A stretch of 64,000 bases of DNA, taken from Lojkania enalia. Its lineage: Eukaryota; Ascomycota; Dothideomycetes; Pleosporales. Of this stretch, positions 11,318 to 23,359 are shown in pieces; position 1 is the stretch's first letter; each line of letters opens with the position of its first letter. The stretch lies in contig ML986644.1 in assembly GCA_010094045.1 (NCBI GenBank), forward strand, positions 9,687 to 73,686, given 5' to 3'. Under the pieces are notes generated by a model. The model did no database searches, had not been told where the DNA came from, and saw only the letters and a program-made list of their open reading frames with translations. The translations under genes and the position numbers were made by a program.

Positions 11318-11629
11318 AGTTTTGTCAGAATTGAGATGATCTTGAACTGGCTCAGAATGATGTTTTTATGGTGGCATTTATAGAATTAGAACGCGATACC
11401 CCGTGCACACCATACAATTCAATTAGTGCTTTGTACTTGCTCTCTAACAACGTATTCGCTGCTGTTAGGTAGAGGCCAGACTTGCAGGTCAGATTCATGC
11501 ACGTGTCAATTGCCAAAGTAGCGCTAGCGGCGTCAGCTAGGGCACCGGCAGCTCCGTCATCTCGAGACATTTGTCCTAGGCTCCCATTTACGGTGTGAGC
11601 ACCCTTTATATTTCCCCAAAATACCCGCA

Positions 11630-13987
11630 ATGCCCAAGAGTCGACGGCCACCAACATCGGGCTATGCGCGAATAGCCCAGGCCGAAGAGGAGGAGGACTC
11701 CTTCGACGAATCCGAAGACGAATTTCACCACCACTCCTTACCCACATCGCAATATGCGCCCATCCAACCGAAAAGCAGTTCGCGCATGCAGATGCCCGGC
11801 AGCTCCGGTACGTCATCACCTCAACTGCGGAGGGGCTTGTCGGGAAGACGACAGCGGAGCAATTCAGGAGTGGACATCAAGGCCATAAACGCGCGGTTTG
11901 AGCGATGGGCCGACGAAATTGCCCAGAAATTCAAGATCAAGAAGCAAAAGAATGCACCTGAGGAAGAGCCATTGGAGATACATCATTCTGTCTTCCAGGC
12001 GCCGGACTGGGTGCGACCTGCAACCGCGCAGTCATTGAAGTTCGACTATGAGGGCTCGTCCGACAGCATGACCAAGCTGCAGTTCGATGACATCGTCGAG
12101 AGCGTCCGGACGGCAATCGAGATGGGCACACACCCAAAGTTGATATCGCAGGGCAGTTCGGGAAGCTATTTTGCAAGGAACACACAGGGCAAGGTGGTGG
12201 GTGTGTTCAAGCCCAAAGACGAAGAGCCCTACGCGTCGCGGAACCCCAAATGGACCAAGTGGATACATCGCAATCTTTTCCCCTTCTTCTTTGGGCGAGC
12301 CTGCCTTATCCCTAATCTGAGTTACGTCTCGGAAGCCGCCGCCTATGTCCTCGACACCCAGCTCCATACGAACCTCGTCCCATATACTGACGTTGTCTCC
12401 TTGTCATCGAAATCTTTCCATTACGACTTCTGGGACCGCAGAGCATACTATAGGAAGAAAAAGCCGCTACCGGAGAAGATTGGCAGTTTTCAGGTGTTCT
12501 TAAAGGGCTACAAGGATGCAAACATTTTCCTGAAAGAGCACCCCTGGCCAGACCAGCACAATTCGGGTTTCAGGACTGAAAGTGCGCCACGAAAGAGGAA
12601 GAGGAGATGGGCGGAAGACTGTCGACCCAGCGGACCACAGTCAGACCATGAGGAGGAAGAGTCCCGACCAAACACCGCAGACGAAACGCAACAGCGAAGG
12701 GGTTTCTGGACAGACGCTTTGCAGCAGTCATTCAGAGAGCAGCTGGAAAAGCTGGTGATTCTTGACTACATTATGCGGAACACAGACCGAGGGCTAGATA
12801 ATTGGATGATTAAGATTGATCAAAAGACGCAGGAAGCTACCATTGTTGCTGAGCCACCACAGCTAAACGGCGAGGTCGATGCCGAGAGCGAACCTAGCGA
12901 CTATACGAGGCAATCAATGTCAGAGCTAGATCCGTACGGCCGCCGTGAGCCGATGACAGTAACAAGCCGATCCACTACCCCTTTGGCAAACGCACCGACG
13001 CCCTTGGTTTCCATTGGGGCAATCGACAATAGTCTGTCGTGGCCATGGAAGCATCCTGACGCCGTAAGTCTATGTGGTTCCTCGAATCATCAAGTAGCTA
13101 ATATGTTGCAGTGGCGGAGCTACCCTTTCGGCTGGCTCTTCCTCCCCGTGTCGCTCATCGGACAACCATTTTCTGAAGCAACTCGACGGCACTTTCTTCC
13201 TCTCCTTACCTCAAAACAATGGTGGAGTGACACTCAGCTGGCGCTCAGGAAATGCTTCACCCAGGATGCTGACTTCAAGGAGCGTATGTATGCAAAACAA
13301 ATCGCCGTCATGAAAGGGCAGGCATGGAACGTCGTAGAGACGCTCAAGACGCCTGACCACGGACCGCTGGAACTCACGCGCAGAGCTAGGGTGTGTGTAT
13401 GGGACGACCTTGTTGATATACCTATAGCAGTTCCTTTACGCAGCCCATCGTCGGAAATGAGGCGAAAGCAGCAGCCAAGTCGACAGAGACCTAGCGGAGA
13501 GCACGAGGAAATGGATATCACAGCTTTTACAACACCTCCGCAGAAGCCGCAGAATGATTTGCTGATGGCTTCGCCTCCCTTGGATATGGCAAACGAGAAC
13601 CGCTTTAATCTATCGCGGGAGTCCAGTTCAAGAGATGTTAGGGACAGCGAGGATAATTTGCGGGAACCGCAATCCCCCGCAACTGTTCAAGCAGTGCCTT
13701 GGACCGCACATTCTATTTCAGAGAACGGCTTCACCAACGGCCGACCAAGCCACCGTCCACGTATGAGCTACGATGCTCCCCGCCATCAACGGGCCGAGAC
13801 AGATTCAAGACGGCGGCGATACTCACTCAGCAAACGACGTGGCCATACTTCTGCTTTCCTCGGCGAAGATGACGAAGGCGACCTTGGATATGCGGTGAAC
13901 GAAGATCTTGAAGGGAATCGCAAGAGGGTAATTGTTGAGCGTCTGGAAATGGTCAAAAGTAGGAACCCTGTGTTTACCTGGTGCTGA
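11630..13987 (+). CDS. LSB6: type II phosphatidylinositol 4-kinase (Lsb6-like)
   Basis: The reading frame stays open for 785 codons, but a 48-bp stretch at 13064-13111 (gtaagt...ttgcag) is an in-frame intron: removing it joins WPWKHPDA to WRSYPFGWLFLPV, as the family requires, leaving 769 residues. The kinase domain begins near residue 170 with GSSGSYF and VGVFKPKDEEPY, continues with the RNLFPFFFGRACL segment, the catalytic loop RNTDRGLDNWM near 383 and the metal-binding AIDNSLSWPWKHP near 464. Type II kinases make PI4P on Golgi, endosome or vacuole membranes. The N-terminus (acidic, then Ser/Pro rich) and the C-terminus (from about residue 600) look disordered. A 312-bp gap separates it from ASK1. 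Confidence 0.9.
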   Translation: MPKSRRPPTSGYARIAQAEEEEDSFDESEDEFHHHSLPTSQYAPIQPKSSSRMQMPGSSGTSSPQLRRGLSGRRQRSNSGVDIKAINARFERWADEIAQKFKIKKQKNAPEEEPLEIHHSVFQAPDWVRPATAQSLKFDYEGSSDSMTKLQFDDIVESVRTAIEMGTHPKLISQGSSGSYFARNTQGKVVGVFKPKDEEPYASRNPKWTKWIHRNLFPFFFGRACLIPNLSYVSEAAAYVLDTQLHTNLVPYTDVVSLSSKSFHYDFWDRRAYYRKKKPLPEKIGSFQVFLKGYKDANIFLKEHPWPDQHNSGFRTESAPRKRKRRWAEDCRPSGPQSDHEEEESRPNTADETQQRRGFWTDALQQSFREQLEKLVILDYIMRNTDRGLDNWMIKIDQKTQEATIVAEPPQLNGEVDAESEPSDYTRQSMSELDPYGRREPMTVTSRSTTPLANAPTPLVSIGAIDNSLSWPWKHPDAVSLCGSSNHQVANMLQWRSYPFGWLFLPVSLIGQPFSEATRRHFLPLLTSKQWWSDTQLALRKCFTQDADFKERMYAKQIAVMKGQAWNVVETLKTPDHGPLELTRRARVCVWDDLVDIPIAVPLRSPSSEMRRKQQPSRQRPSGEHEEMDITAFTTPPQKPQNDLLMASPPLDMANENRFNLSRESSSRDVRDSEDNLREPQSPATVQAVPWTAHSISENGFTNGRPSHRPRMSYDAPRHQRAETDSRRRRYSLSKRRGHTSAFLGEDDEGDLGYAVNEDLEGNRKRVIVERLEMVKSRNPVFTWC

Positions 13988-14900
13988 ACGTGTATCAATA
14001 TAATATCATACTAGAGGCTCCGATTTGCATTGCTGGAGTTTTTTTGGTGGGAACAGGGAAGGTTTGAGCAGATGCATTAAGTGGCGTTGATTTTCCATCT
14101 AGTCCCGGCAATATACACATATAGTATTCACATGTGTCGTCTCGAAAGGGTTATGATAAAATTGTCACTTGCTTCACCATGCTATCAGACCATCTGTGTG
14201 CTAGTTTGTCCCTATCTCCTTCCTAGGTCCTAACCTCTGCACATCATCTGACCTGCGGGAACAGGCAAGGTCTGTGCACGGACCATACACGCGCCACATC
14301 TTGGCATCGCTGACCTCTATTTTACCTTCAAAAGTAACCTTTGCAGGCCGCCATCTCCATCTCGAAGGACCTTTTCTTCCACAAGTCCTAGATCAGTATG
14401 TCTCATCGGCCCTTCTCATTGGTGTAGTCACGTCTCGGTCGCTGTGTAACCAACTTACCTTTACTTCTCGAGGCGTCTTAGATGTGTCTTCCGGCCGCCT
14501 GCCCACCGCAATTACAACGTCGGCCGTCTTCACGTGCCCTGCCCTCTCACCCTTAAGAAAATCTATAAATATTATGGACCCCGCACTGCTGTCCAACTTA
14601 AAAGGATCGCGCAAACAAGGTAGAACAGTTGCTTTTCCTATTCCACTCCATCTCGCCTATTTTCTTCTCGAGCTCTCTCTAGTTCGCCAAAACACGTAGA
14701 AGAGTAGGAAGCACAAGGTGTACGGATAGCAGATGCTAATAAAGCTATCCCGGAGACATCAAACGCATCGGATCTAGATCCGAACTGATCTCCTCTTTCA
14801 AACCACTCATCTCTTTCCTTGCACGACTTTCGGATAGCCCTTTCTAAACTTATTTCAAACGAATTCGCAGTCTCTTCGGCATTCTTATTCGCCAAATAAG
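13988..14900. other. intergenic region between PI4K and SNF2 genes
   Basis: About 0.9 kb holds the 3' flank of the kinase gene and the upstream region of the SNF2 gene, which has CT-rich stretches typical of fungal promoters. Open frames at 14274-14699 have no recognisable domain. No RNA gene was seen. Confidence 0.5.
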
Positions 14901-17900
14901 ATGGCTGAACCGAGCGATATACTCGAAATGGATCTGACCGAGAGTGACAATCCAGAACCCGGCACCCAACCCGTCATCCAGGCCCAAACCTTACTTCATC
15001 CACGAGCCTTACTTAACCCCAAATCAAACTCAAAGCGCCCCGCTTCATCGGGAGCCAGTAGCGAGCGTGGGCGTGAGGAAACCCAAATCTCTGCTACTGG
15101 CCAACTATCACTCGTCGAACGGTTACACAATGTCCATGAACGGACCGCATCCCCATCGAAGCGCGTGAAGACCGCAGAAGACCACGCATCGAAGAAGAAA
15201 CCCCAGGTTAGTTCTGTCGGCGCTAGTGGTGCTCTGAACCTTAATGGGAACCGGAACGACCATTCGACCGTTCCGCTCCCGACGCTACAACCTGCGCAGA
15301 TTGACTTGACTATGAGTGACGACGAAGACGAAATAAGCGTTGTGAAAGATAATAGTAACGAGAAGATCTGCATTGGACGTATCAAGCAGGTATACATTCA
15401 AGCACATACCGTTCCCTTTCCGGATCCCAGCAAGTTCGCCGGCAATCATGGCCAGCAAGGTCGCATTAAGGTCAGCTTTCGTCGAACGGGTAGCCAGAGG
15501 ACGACAAACAGCATCATGGCTGTGGATCCAACAGGCAAGGAGTTTGGCCGTATCGACATGAAATCGGCTGTTGGCCTTGCACCTCTCATGGATGCCGCGA
15601 AGCAGAACGGCTTACATTGGTTGGCAATGACGGACCCTCGTCGGAAGCAGGCTGGGGAAGGCCCTCCTGGCTCGGCAATCTCAGCAATTATTGCAATATC
15701 CCTTCAGCTTTATTGCCCACGAAAGTTAGCCGTGGATTTTGGAAAGTACCTCAAATCCAAGGGCATGTACCTGAGCGACCCCATATTCGATCTAAATAAG
15801 TATGACTACTTCAATCCGCAGACTCACGCCGCATTTACCACGAAAGAGGTCTCTGAGCCCCAGTTCCAAGCTCAGGCGCACGTTTACCAACCTCCTGGCG
15901 GGAATTATGTTATCCGAAGTGTTGACGAAATTCGCTCGGACGTGCAGAATATGTTCGATACAATTGTGAACGCGGAAGATATACCGGAACGCGAACAGCC
16001 CGAGGCGATAAAGACATCTTTGATGAAACACCAGAAGCAAGCCCTGTATTTCATGTGGGACAAAGAGCAGGCATGGACTGATGAAGACGATCGGCGCAAG
16101 GACTCCCTTTACCAAGTAAAGTACAGGGACGACGGCCGGAAATACCATATTCATGTCATCACTGGACAGGAAGTCCGAGACAAGCCTCAAAGCTCCCGAG
16201 GCGGCATTCTTGCCGATGAGATGGGCCTTGGAAAAACATTATCCGTCTTGAGTCTGATTGCAGATAAGGATTCCGTTGCTGCTGCTTCCGAGTTTGCAAA
16301 GAAGGCCCCTCCAATCTCGAGCCGGTATAGCGGAAGTCGGCAGACTATCAACAGTCGAGCGACGCTACTCATCTGTCCTCTCAGCACTCGGTATAATTGG
16401 GAAGCGCAAGTAAAGGAACATTTTCAGTCAAAGCTTGTATACTGTAACTATCATGGATCGCAGCGCACTAAATTGAGTGTTCAAATGCTCGCGGACTTCG
16501 ATCTGGTAATCACCACCTATGAAACGGTATCTGTGGAAGTAACCAACATGAAGCCGCTGTCGCAAATTCAATGGTTCCGTATCGTTTTAGATGAGGCCCA
16601 CTCCATTCGGAACCCGCAAGCTAAAAAGTCTATTCATGTGTGCTCATTGGCCGCCCAACGTCGTTGGGCTGTGACCGGAACGCCTGTCCAGAACCGACTT
16701 GAGGATCTAGGCGCCTTGTTCAGGTTTCTCCGGATTAAGCCTTTCCATGAGACCTCGGGCTTTAATCAACACATTCTCAACCCTTTCAAACAGGCTGACC
16801 CTGATGTCGTTCCAAAACTTCAATTACTCGTTAGTTCAGTAACGCTTCGTCGCCTGAAGAAGGGTCTCGTCGAATTGCCACCCAAGTCTGACCAGGTCGT
16901 GAAGTTGAACTTCTCTAAAGATGAACGGAAATTACACGATTGGTTCGAGCAAGATTCGGCTCGGAAAGTTAACGCAGTCACATCTGGGGAGAAGTTAGGC
17001 GGTCATGCATATGCTAGGATCTTAACCGCAATTCTGAACCTGCGACTTATCTGTGCCCACGGTCGAGACCTTTTAAGCGACGAAGCCCTGAAACTCACGG
17101 ATGGCATGACATATGATAACCCAATGGAACTTGAGGATGACGACAATGAAGCTCCCACACTGACAAGAAGGGCGGCATACGACATGCTGGAGCTAGCTAG
17201 CCAGACAGATACTGACCGTTGCCAATACTGCCGAGACAGTATTTTGGAGATCGAAGAGGAAGAACAAGAAGGGGAAGAAGAAGAAGAAGAAGAAGAAGAA
17301 GAAGAAGAAGAAGAAGGAGAGACTCTCAAGCAAGCGGATGAGGAAGATGAGGAGAATGAAGAGGACGTCCAAACCGACTACCGACCAGATGAAAACCAAG
17401 GAGCTGGACAAACGGCTATAAAGGCTGAAGGGAGGAAGGGTAAGCAACTAGTCGATAATACTATTGGCTTTATGACATCCTGTTACCATATCGTCTGCCC
17501 TCGACACGTAGTCAAGCTCAGGAAAGATTGGAAGGCGCAGACAGAACTTGGCGGCTATGTCAATTGCCAATTCTGTGATAGCCGAGTAGGTGCATCTCTA
17601 TTCGAGCTTAAACAGCACGATTTCGAAGAGTTTCTCGAAGAGAAAGAGAGAATCAAGAGGGATCCTAGACTCGCAAAAAAGGTTGGCGGATACACTGGTC
17701 CTCACACAAAGACCAAAGCACTACTAGAAGAGCTCCGCAAAAATGAGGCGACAAGCTTGGCTAATCCAAGTGAGCCACCGATCAAAAGGTACAGTAATAT
17801 GAAAGCTTGGAGATTGTGTTATGAATGTTATGCTAACTGATTATCCAGCGTTATTTTCTCGAGCTGGACCACACACCTAGACCTTATCCAGATAGCGCTT

Positions 17901-18308
17901 GAAAACGAACGATACAAATTCACACGCCTCGATGGACGCATGCCAGGCCCAGCACGCAACAAAGCCCTTGGTGCCTTTGAGAAAGACCCATCCGTCCCCA
18001 TCATTTTGGTGTCGATTGGTGCTGGCGGTCTAGGACTGAATCTCACCGTCGCCAACAAAGTGTACGTCATGGAACCCCAGTTCAATCCTGCCGCAGAGGC
18101 CCAGGCAGTTGATAGAGTTCATCGTCTTGGGCAGAAGCGAGCAGTCACTATCTTGCGGTTTATTATGCAGAATAGTTTCGAAGAAAAGATGCTGGAGTTG
18201 CAGCGTAAGAAGAAGGCGCTCGCCGATTTGACAATGGCGAGGGAGAAGACGAGCAAGGAACAGATGGCGAAGCAGCGCCTGGAAGATTTGCGAAGCTTAT
18301 TCAGATGA
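14901..18308 (+). CDS. SNF2-family ATPase with RING finger (HLTF/Rad5/Rad16-like)
   Basis: Two exons (14901-17788, 17849-18308) with a 60-bp intron that contains TGCTAAC give 1115 residues. The SNF2 N lobe has DEMGLGKT near residue 438, DEAH at 564 and RWAVTGTPVQN; the C-terminal helicase lobe has TRLDGRMPG, SIGAGGLGLNL and DRVHRLGQKRAV. Between the lobes is a RING-type finger (CQYC near 773, CYHIVCPRHV, CQFC), the arrangement of Rad5, Rad16 and HLTF, which act in chromatin remodelling and as ubiquitin ligases at damaged DNA. The RING is split by a long acidic insertion of Glu repeats. The segment at about 155-300 lies where HLTF-like proteins have a HIRAN domain, but I cannot confirm that. 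The exact orthologue (Rad5, Rad16 or Uls1) is not settled. Confidence 0.9.
17260..17318 (+). repeat. GAA microsatellite coding for poly-Glu inside the RING finger
   Basis: An almost pure run of GAA/GAG codons encodes about 14 consecutive Glu residues in the SNF2 protein, between the first CxxC pair of the RING and its CYHIVC segment. Its mirror creates spurious open frames on the minus strand. Confidence 0.9.
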
Positions 18309-19549
18309 GCGAGTGCGAGTCGGCGGTCTCACTCTATAGTCATTGAAAGCGCTTGCGTTTCGTGCAGCATAGACTCGGTCCTTGTGGTATGGTTCAGCTC
18401 ATTGTATTATCTATCTTATGGGAATTATTCGAAACGGCGGTAGGGAGGATTAGTGCAGCTTCTTTCTCATCTCACATTCATATCTCTCTTGAAGATATGC
18501 TTTAGTAATTCTCCACTGGCATATGGCGTTATGGCTCACGATCAACGAGTAGATACTTTAGAGGCGTGGCACGAGCATCAGATGCTCCTTTCGTTCCCTT
18601 GAATTATTTAATTAGGACTAGCCTTTTCGATAGACTTCTCGGTACTTAGGTACGCAAATACATGTACATCCCTCTATCTACTATTTACCTCCCTTTCATA
18701 TTTCCTTCGAGCTCCGAGTGAAGCACCCGTAGTGGAGCGTGAGTGTTGCGCCTCCTCCCCTAAAGATCCGTATCTCCCCGACGCGGCTGCCTTCCACGGC
18801 GTCAGGATCCCCACAAAAGCTCGGATGTCTTCGGGTAGAAGGTGGAACGTTTCCATAACTTTATTTTGACCCTCTCCCTCTCCGGCAATATATAGTAAAC
18901 TTTTTGGCGCCGTTCAATGTTTCTTTGCTCGCGTCCTTTAATGCCTATCGTGAGTTGCTGGCTCTCTGTTATGGAGAACCTCCATCACCGTCGTCGTCTC
19001 TAGGCGTCATTCGTGCTGATGAAGTGGCCGGCAATGCAGACAGTCAGCTTGGTAGGTACCAGAGCGGAAGACTTACTCTTTTCTTCCTTTTTGGCCGGCC
19101 TCCAGATCCAGACACACTCTACTTGCTGACCGCACGCTATGGCAAGCTTTCCCATGATTGGGATATTCGCCGCTGCACGCCATCGGCGCATCCGCAATAG
19201 CCGGCTAATCGGGCAGATGGATCCGGGAGCGGCTAACGAATGGCTGTTGCGGCTCAATCACGGGCGCCAAACTACTTTTCGATTAAAAATGGACGAAGCA
19301 GGACTTGAACTGTTATGCTATCAAACCAAGTCTTCCACACTGCGGATAGGGAGAGTGAACGTCGATTTTCGATCTCATATTCCGGAGTAACAAGTCCTCA
19401 TAATATCACTACCTCCGTAGGATCCCCCTACAAGAAGCTCTATCCTTTCTACAAGATGCCAACCGTCATCAGAAATCTAAGGCCCATTAAATGTCCAGAT
19501 CGATCACGAACGACCGTCCTAAAGGCTCTTCGCTGTCCCCAAATAATGC
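18309..19549. other. convergent intergenic region, no supported gene
   Basis: The region lies between two genes that end toward each other. Open frames at 18904-19200 and 19139-19390 are short and have no recognisable domain. I see no RNA gene or repeat. Confidence 0.5.
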
Positions 19550-21240
19550 TTACAAAGTGTAGATAAAGTCAGGTCGCATGTCACCCAATTCGTTAATCTC
19601 CTCTTCGGTCTTGCCTTCAATCAAATAGTCGCGCTTGCCGGCCCTCCTCAACGCATTCTCGCGCCTCAACATGACGTGGGTAAAGATGGTTCCTCCGAGC
19701 AAGCATACGACCAAGAAAGCGAGCACCGTGGCGTGCCCGGTTATGTACTTTGGCTTCTCTTGAGACATGTAGATGTTGGAGGAAACAATACCGTTCATAT
19801 TACCCCAGCCGACGACGCACCCAACCATGACACCACGCTTGTATACGCCCTCGACATTGTTAGATGCCCACGAGAGCGTGTTCGCAACAGTCGGGTAAAT
19901 GCCCATTGCACCAAGGAAAGTTCCAGCGTACTGGACGTGGACATTTGTCGTCGCGAGCAACATGGCAAAACCGACGCATCCGGTGAAGGAAACAACCATG
20001 TTGGAATACCCACGCCATTTCGTGCGATCTGCGAACCATCCGACAAAGATGGTCATGAGGGCGGCAACGGCATATGGCGGAACAGACATGAGCTGCGCCC
20101 TGGTACCTTGGTAGCCCATACCGAGTAGAATTGTCGGCAAGAAGAGCGAGAAAGAGTACAGGGGGCAAAGGCAACCCATGTAACAGACAGCGTAGCTCCA
20201 GGTCTTCCAGTCCTTAAGTGCGGCCCAGACATACTTCTTGTTGAACTTGACCTCGGTCGAAGATTGGTTGTCAGCGCGAAGACGACGGAGCGTACGAAGC
20301 TTTTCCTCAGGAGTGAGGAAGCGCGCTGTATCTGGGAAATCGTTCACCATCCACCAGCAGAAGATTCCAACGAAGACGGTCAGGAGACCTTCGATGATGA
20401 CTGCAGAGCATTAGGGACGTTGTGCAGGCGAACTAGACAAGACGTACAGATCCATCGCCAACCCTCGTAACCGCCAATACCATCCATTTTAGCTAAGGCT
20501 GCAGCAAGGAGTCCGCCGAACGAACCAGCCAAGGCCGCGGCGGAGAAAAAAAGAGCGGCGCGGAAGCCGAGCTCAGAGCGCTTATACCAGCAACTGTTTA
20601 CGTTAGGAATCAGACCGTATCACGTGTAAACATATCAAAAACTTACGAGAGGTAGTAATTGACTCCCGGGAAAAGACCAGCTTCGGTGAGACCAAGAAAC
20701 CATCGGCAAGCAAGAAGGCCAGCCTGGTTCTCGACACATCCCATTAGAGTCATGATCATACCCCAAAGGAAGATGATGGCGGTGAAAAAGACACGGGGCG
20801 TGTAGCGCTTGAGTAGGATGTTGGTGACAGGCTCAGCACCGGCATATGAAATGAAGAAGATGGTGAGGGCGTCGTTGTAGTCGCGACCCGTCATGTTAAT
20901 GTCTCTCTCCATGTGAGCGACACGCGCGTTGCCGATGTTGGTCCTATCCAAGAAGGACAAAAGATACAAGAGCGACAACCATGGTACCAACCATAGATCG
21001 ATCTTCCAGACGAGTGCCTTGTCCTGCAGTGAAGTGTTAGTTTCGGTATGACGCGGATATCAACTGCGGGGAACGTCGTACAAGCTTCTCCCTCTCTTCC
21101 TCAGACTTGCCCACGTCGGGGTCGGGAAGCTGATCATACTCGGCTGGGGAGTCGATGCCAGAGCGCTCGATCTCACTTAGGCTATTCCCCTTGAGGTCGT
21201 CGGTGACTTCCAAACCAGATTTTTCGTTGAGGTGTGCCAT
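19550..21240 (-). CDS. MFS transporter, anion:cation symporter (Dal5/Tna1-like) family
   Basis: Four exons (21082-21240, 20647-21023, 20448-20593, 19550-20400), with introns of 58, 53 and 47 bp, give 510 residues. The protein starts MAHLNEKSGLEV; an upstream in-frame GTG is not used. Family marks are WLVPWLSLLYLLSFLDRTNIGNA in the first helix region, a FLWGMIMTLMGCV helix, ACRWFLGLTEAGLFPG in the fourth-fifth helix region, GYEGWRWIF in the sixth, and DFPDTARFLTPEEK in the central loop. These are hallmarks of fungal ACS permeases for organic anions such as allantoate, nicotinate, pantothenate or tartrate; the substrate cannot be told from sequence. It is a plasma-membrane protein with about 12 helices. 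No catabolic partner gene lies next to it. Confidence 0.88.
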
Positions 21241-23359
21241 TGTGCTGATGGTAGAGATCTTGTCGAGGGAAGATGATGGGGACACAAAATGTTGGGGAGA
21301 GATACCGGGTATCTATACTTGCGTCCGGACGCGCCTGCCCCGGTCGACAGAGTCACCCTCACTGCCAATTCACGATATTGCCGGGATCTCTTAGTGGCCA
21401 TCGGAACCCCATAGGACCCCATGGGGGCGGTTAGATGGGACGAGCAAAGTGGATCCCGCTTGGCTCTTGTCTTCTGGTCAGACCGTGGCTTGGGGATAGC
21501 GTCCGTATCAAGGAACAAGCGTCAACCGCTCACCGTAGACATCTAGAGCTATTACCCATCGTACGACGTTGCAACTGCATTTTGACAATGCTCGTCGGTT
21601 TCAAGCATACCAAATGCGCGGAAGGCAGATGCAATATCGACACAATTCACCGATCTCGCTCGGTCGACGCACGAATCATAGATTGAGTCTCACGGCTGAG
21701 GATCTTGCAGTATCTGTGGTCGGACCCCCAAATGGAGGTCGCTTTTACCTTTGGCGACTCACTTCTAGGCATCTTGAAGAGCACATCGGGCCAAGCACAT
21801 GATTCTGGCAAGTGCTTGTTCCAGAACGAACGGGCAGCGTGGACGGGGCCTGGGCGCTATCTCGACAACCATCGGAATACGCCACCCAAGCCCTTGGCGC
21901 AACGTCTGAGGGGCACACGGATAAGGATGCAGGAGGATTTGCGGCGGCCGCGTGCGAGGACGCAAACAAGCTTTGCCAAAACGCCTACTACGCAACGCGC
22001 CTTTTGTCCGCAGCCGCTGTGACGAAACCGAGGGAACTTGTCGTGATACGGACGTGGTGTTGAGAGCGGTCCCTGGAGGTAACGAAAAATTGGGCCCCCC
22101 GCTTCCTGGCGCGCGGAGCGGGATCAATCTCGGGGGCTTGGCCCGCCTAGCGCTGGCACCCCGCTCTCGAGTGGACTCCATCTCCCTTGGTCAACTCCCG
22201 CTCTCCGCCTCCGGGGGTCGACGTAGATTCAGATTGAGCCATCGCTTGCCGCTAGTTGACATACGCCGAGCCAATGCGCATCGGGTAAAAGGAAGGCCTG
22301 CCGTCCGCAATTCGACAAGCTGCTTCAGTGCAAGATCGTCCGCGGCCGTGCATCGCAACGGGCAAATGGCAACGCTGATCCGACGACACCAGTTCCCTGT
22401 TTCCACCTGGGCATGCGTCTTGTTGTCGGCCCCCCTTTATTTTGAAAAAAACTCCACAGTGGAGTACACAGCGAGCGCAAAACCAGGACGACGGGATGGG
22501 ATGGGCTCCAACAACCCGTCTACACATGGCCCACCCATCGTATGAGCCCGGTAGCCCGCCTGTTACATGGTTAACGCTCGAAAGGGGGGAGGGGGGCCTT
22601 GATCATGGGGAGCACAATCAATCTACTAGATGCATGGACCACGATTATTTGTCCTACGCAAGCGACCGACCCTATTGCTTGGGACTGTAGGGTGCGAGGG
22701 TACCGAGTAATCAATATTTTGTTCTGCACGGGCGTCGTCTTGGACGCAGGGCTCGTAGGGCAGAGCAGGATATAGCGCTGGGATTTGCACTAGATTGGCT
22801 CGGAGTTTCTATTGTGATGTCCATCTCGCCAATTACGACTACTGTACTCTTCATCTTGCCCTATAGCATGGAACTGTGTTTGTCTATCTCTAGCTGTTAT
22901 CTGGTGTTGGTCCAACGATGCCTGTGCCGCTTTCCATCACCCAGCACCCCTATGAATAGGAAATCGGATCTCACTATCATTCATTTTCGTTGAGACCATC
23001 CGTCTGCGCGCAGTACAGCACTGCTTCGGCCCGATGCATGCACTGGACCAGCCTAGTCCCTCGCCATCATGTTTTAGCGCTGAAGAGAAGAGAATAGTGC
23101 ATACAGTACGGCTCAGCTGGTTGCCACAAAACGTGCTGAGACGCGGACACCATAGACGGTCCGAAACCTTGTGCCGTAAACTTACCATAGAGAATCGATT
23201 GTGTAGCGGATACGATCATCGACCACGTGGAGGCGGCCGCAGGCACAGCACAGCACAGCACATGGCTATCGGACCGATCGACCACCTCATCATGACATAC
23301 TATATATTAACATTACTATATGCACAAGTACAGTTCCTAGCGCGCGGAGCCCACGCACC
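21241..23359. other. 2.1-kb intergenic region, no supported gene
   Basis: This GC-richer stretch carries many overlapping short open frames on both strands, none with a recognisable domain or a convincing start and intron structure. A short CACAG-type repeat lies near 23240-23262. It includes the upstream region of the MFS gene and the 3' flank of the nuclease gene. Confidence 0.5.

Noticed and set aside
14274..14699. 141-codon frame upstream of the SNF2 gene
   Set aside because: Lies in a CT-rich promoter-like stretch with no recognisable domain.
17003..17447. Minus-strand frames with runs of Ser or Phe
   Set aside because: They are mirror readings of the GAA tract in the SNF2 gene.
21241..21285. 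Fifteen-codon N-terminal extension of the MFS gene
   Set aside because: It begins with GTG; the ATG at 21240 is a normal start.
21241..23359. Many overlapping frames in GC-rich intergenic DNA
   Set aside because: None has a domain, a signal peptide or a consistent exon structure; GC-rich DNA leaves frames open by chance.
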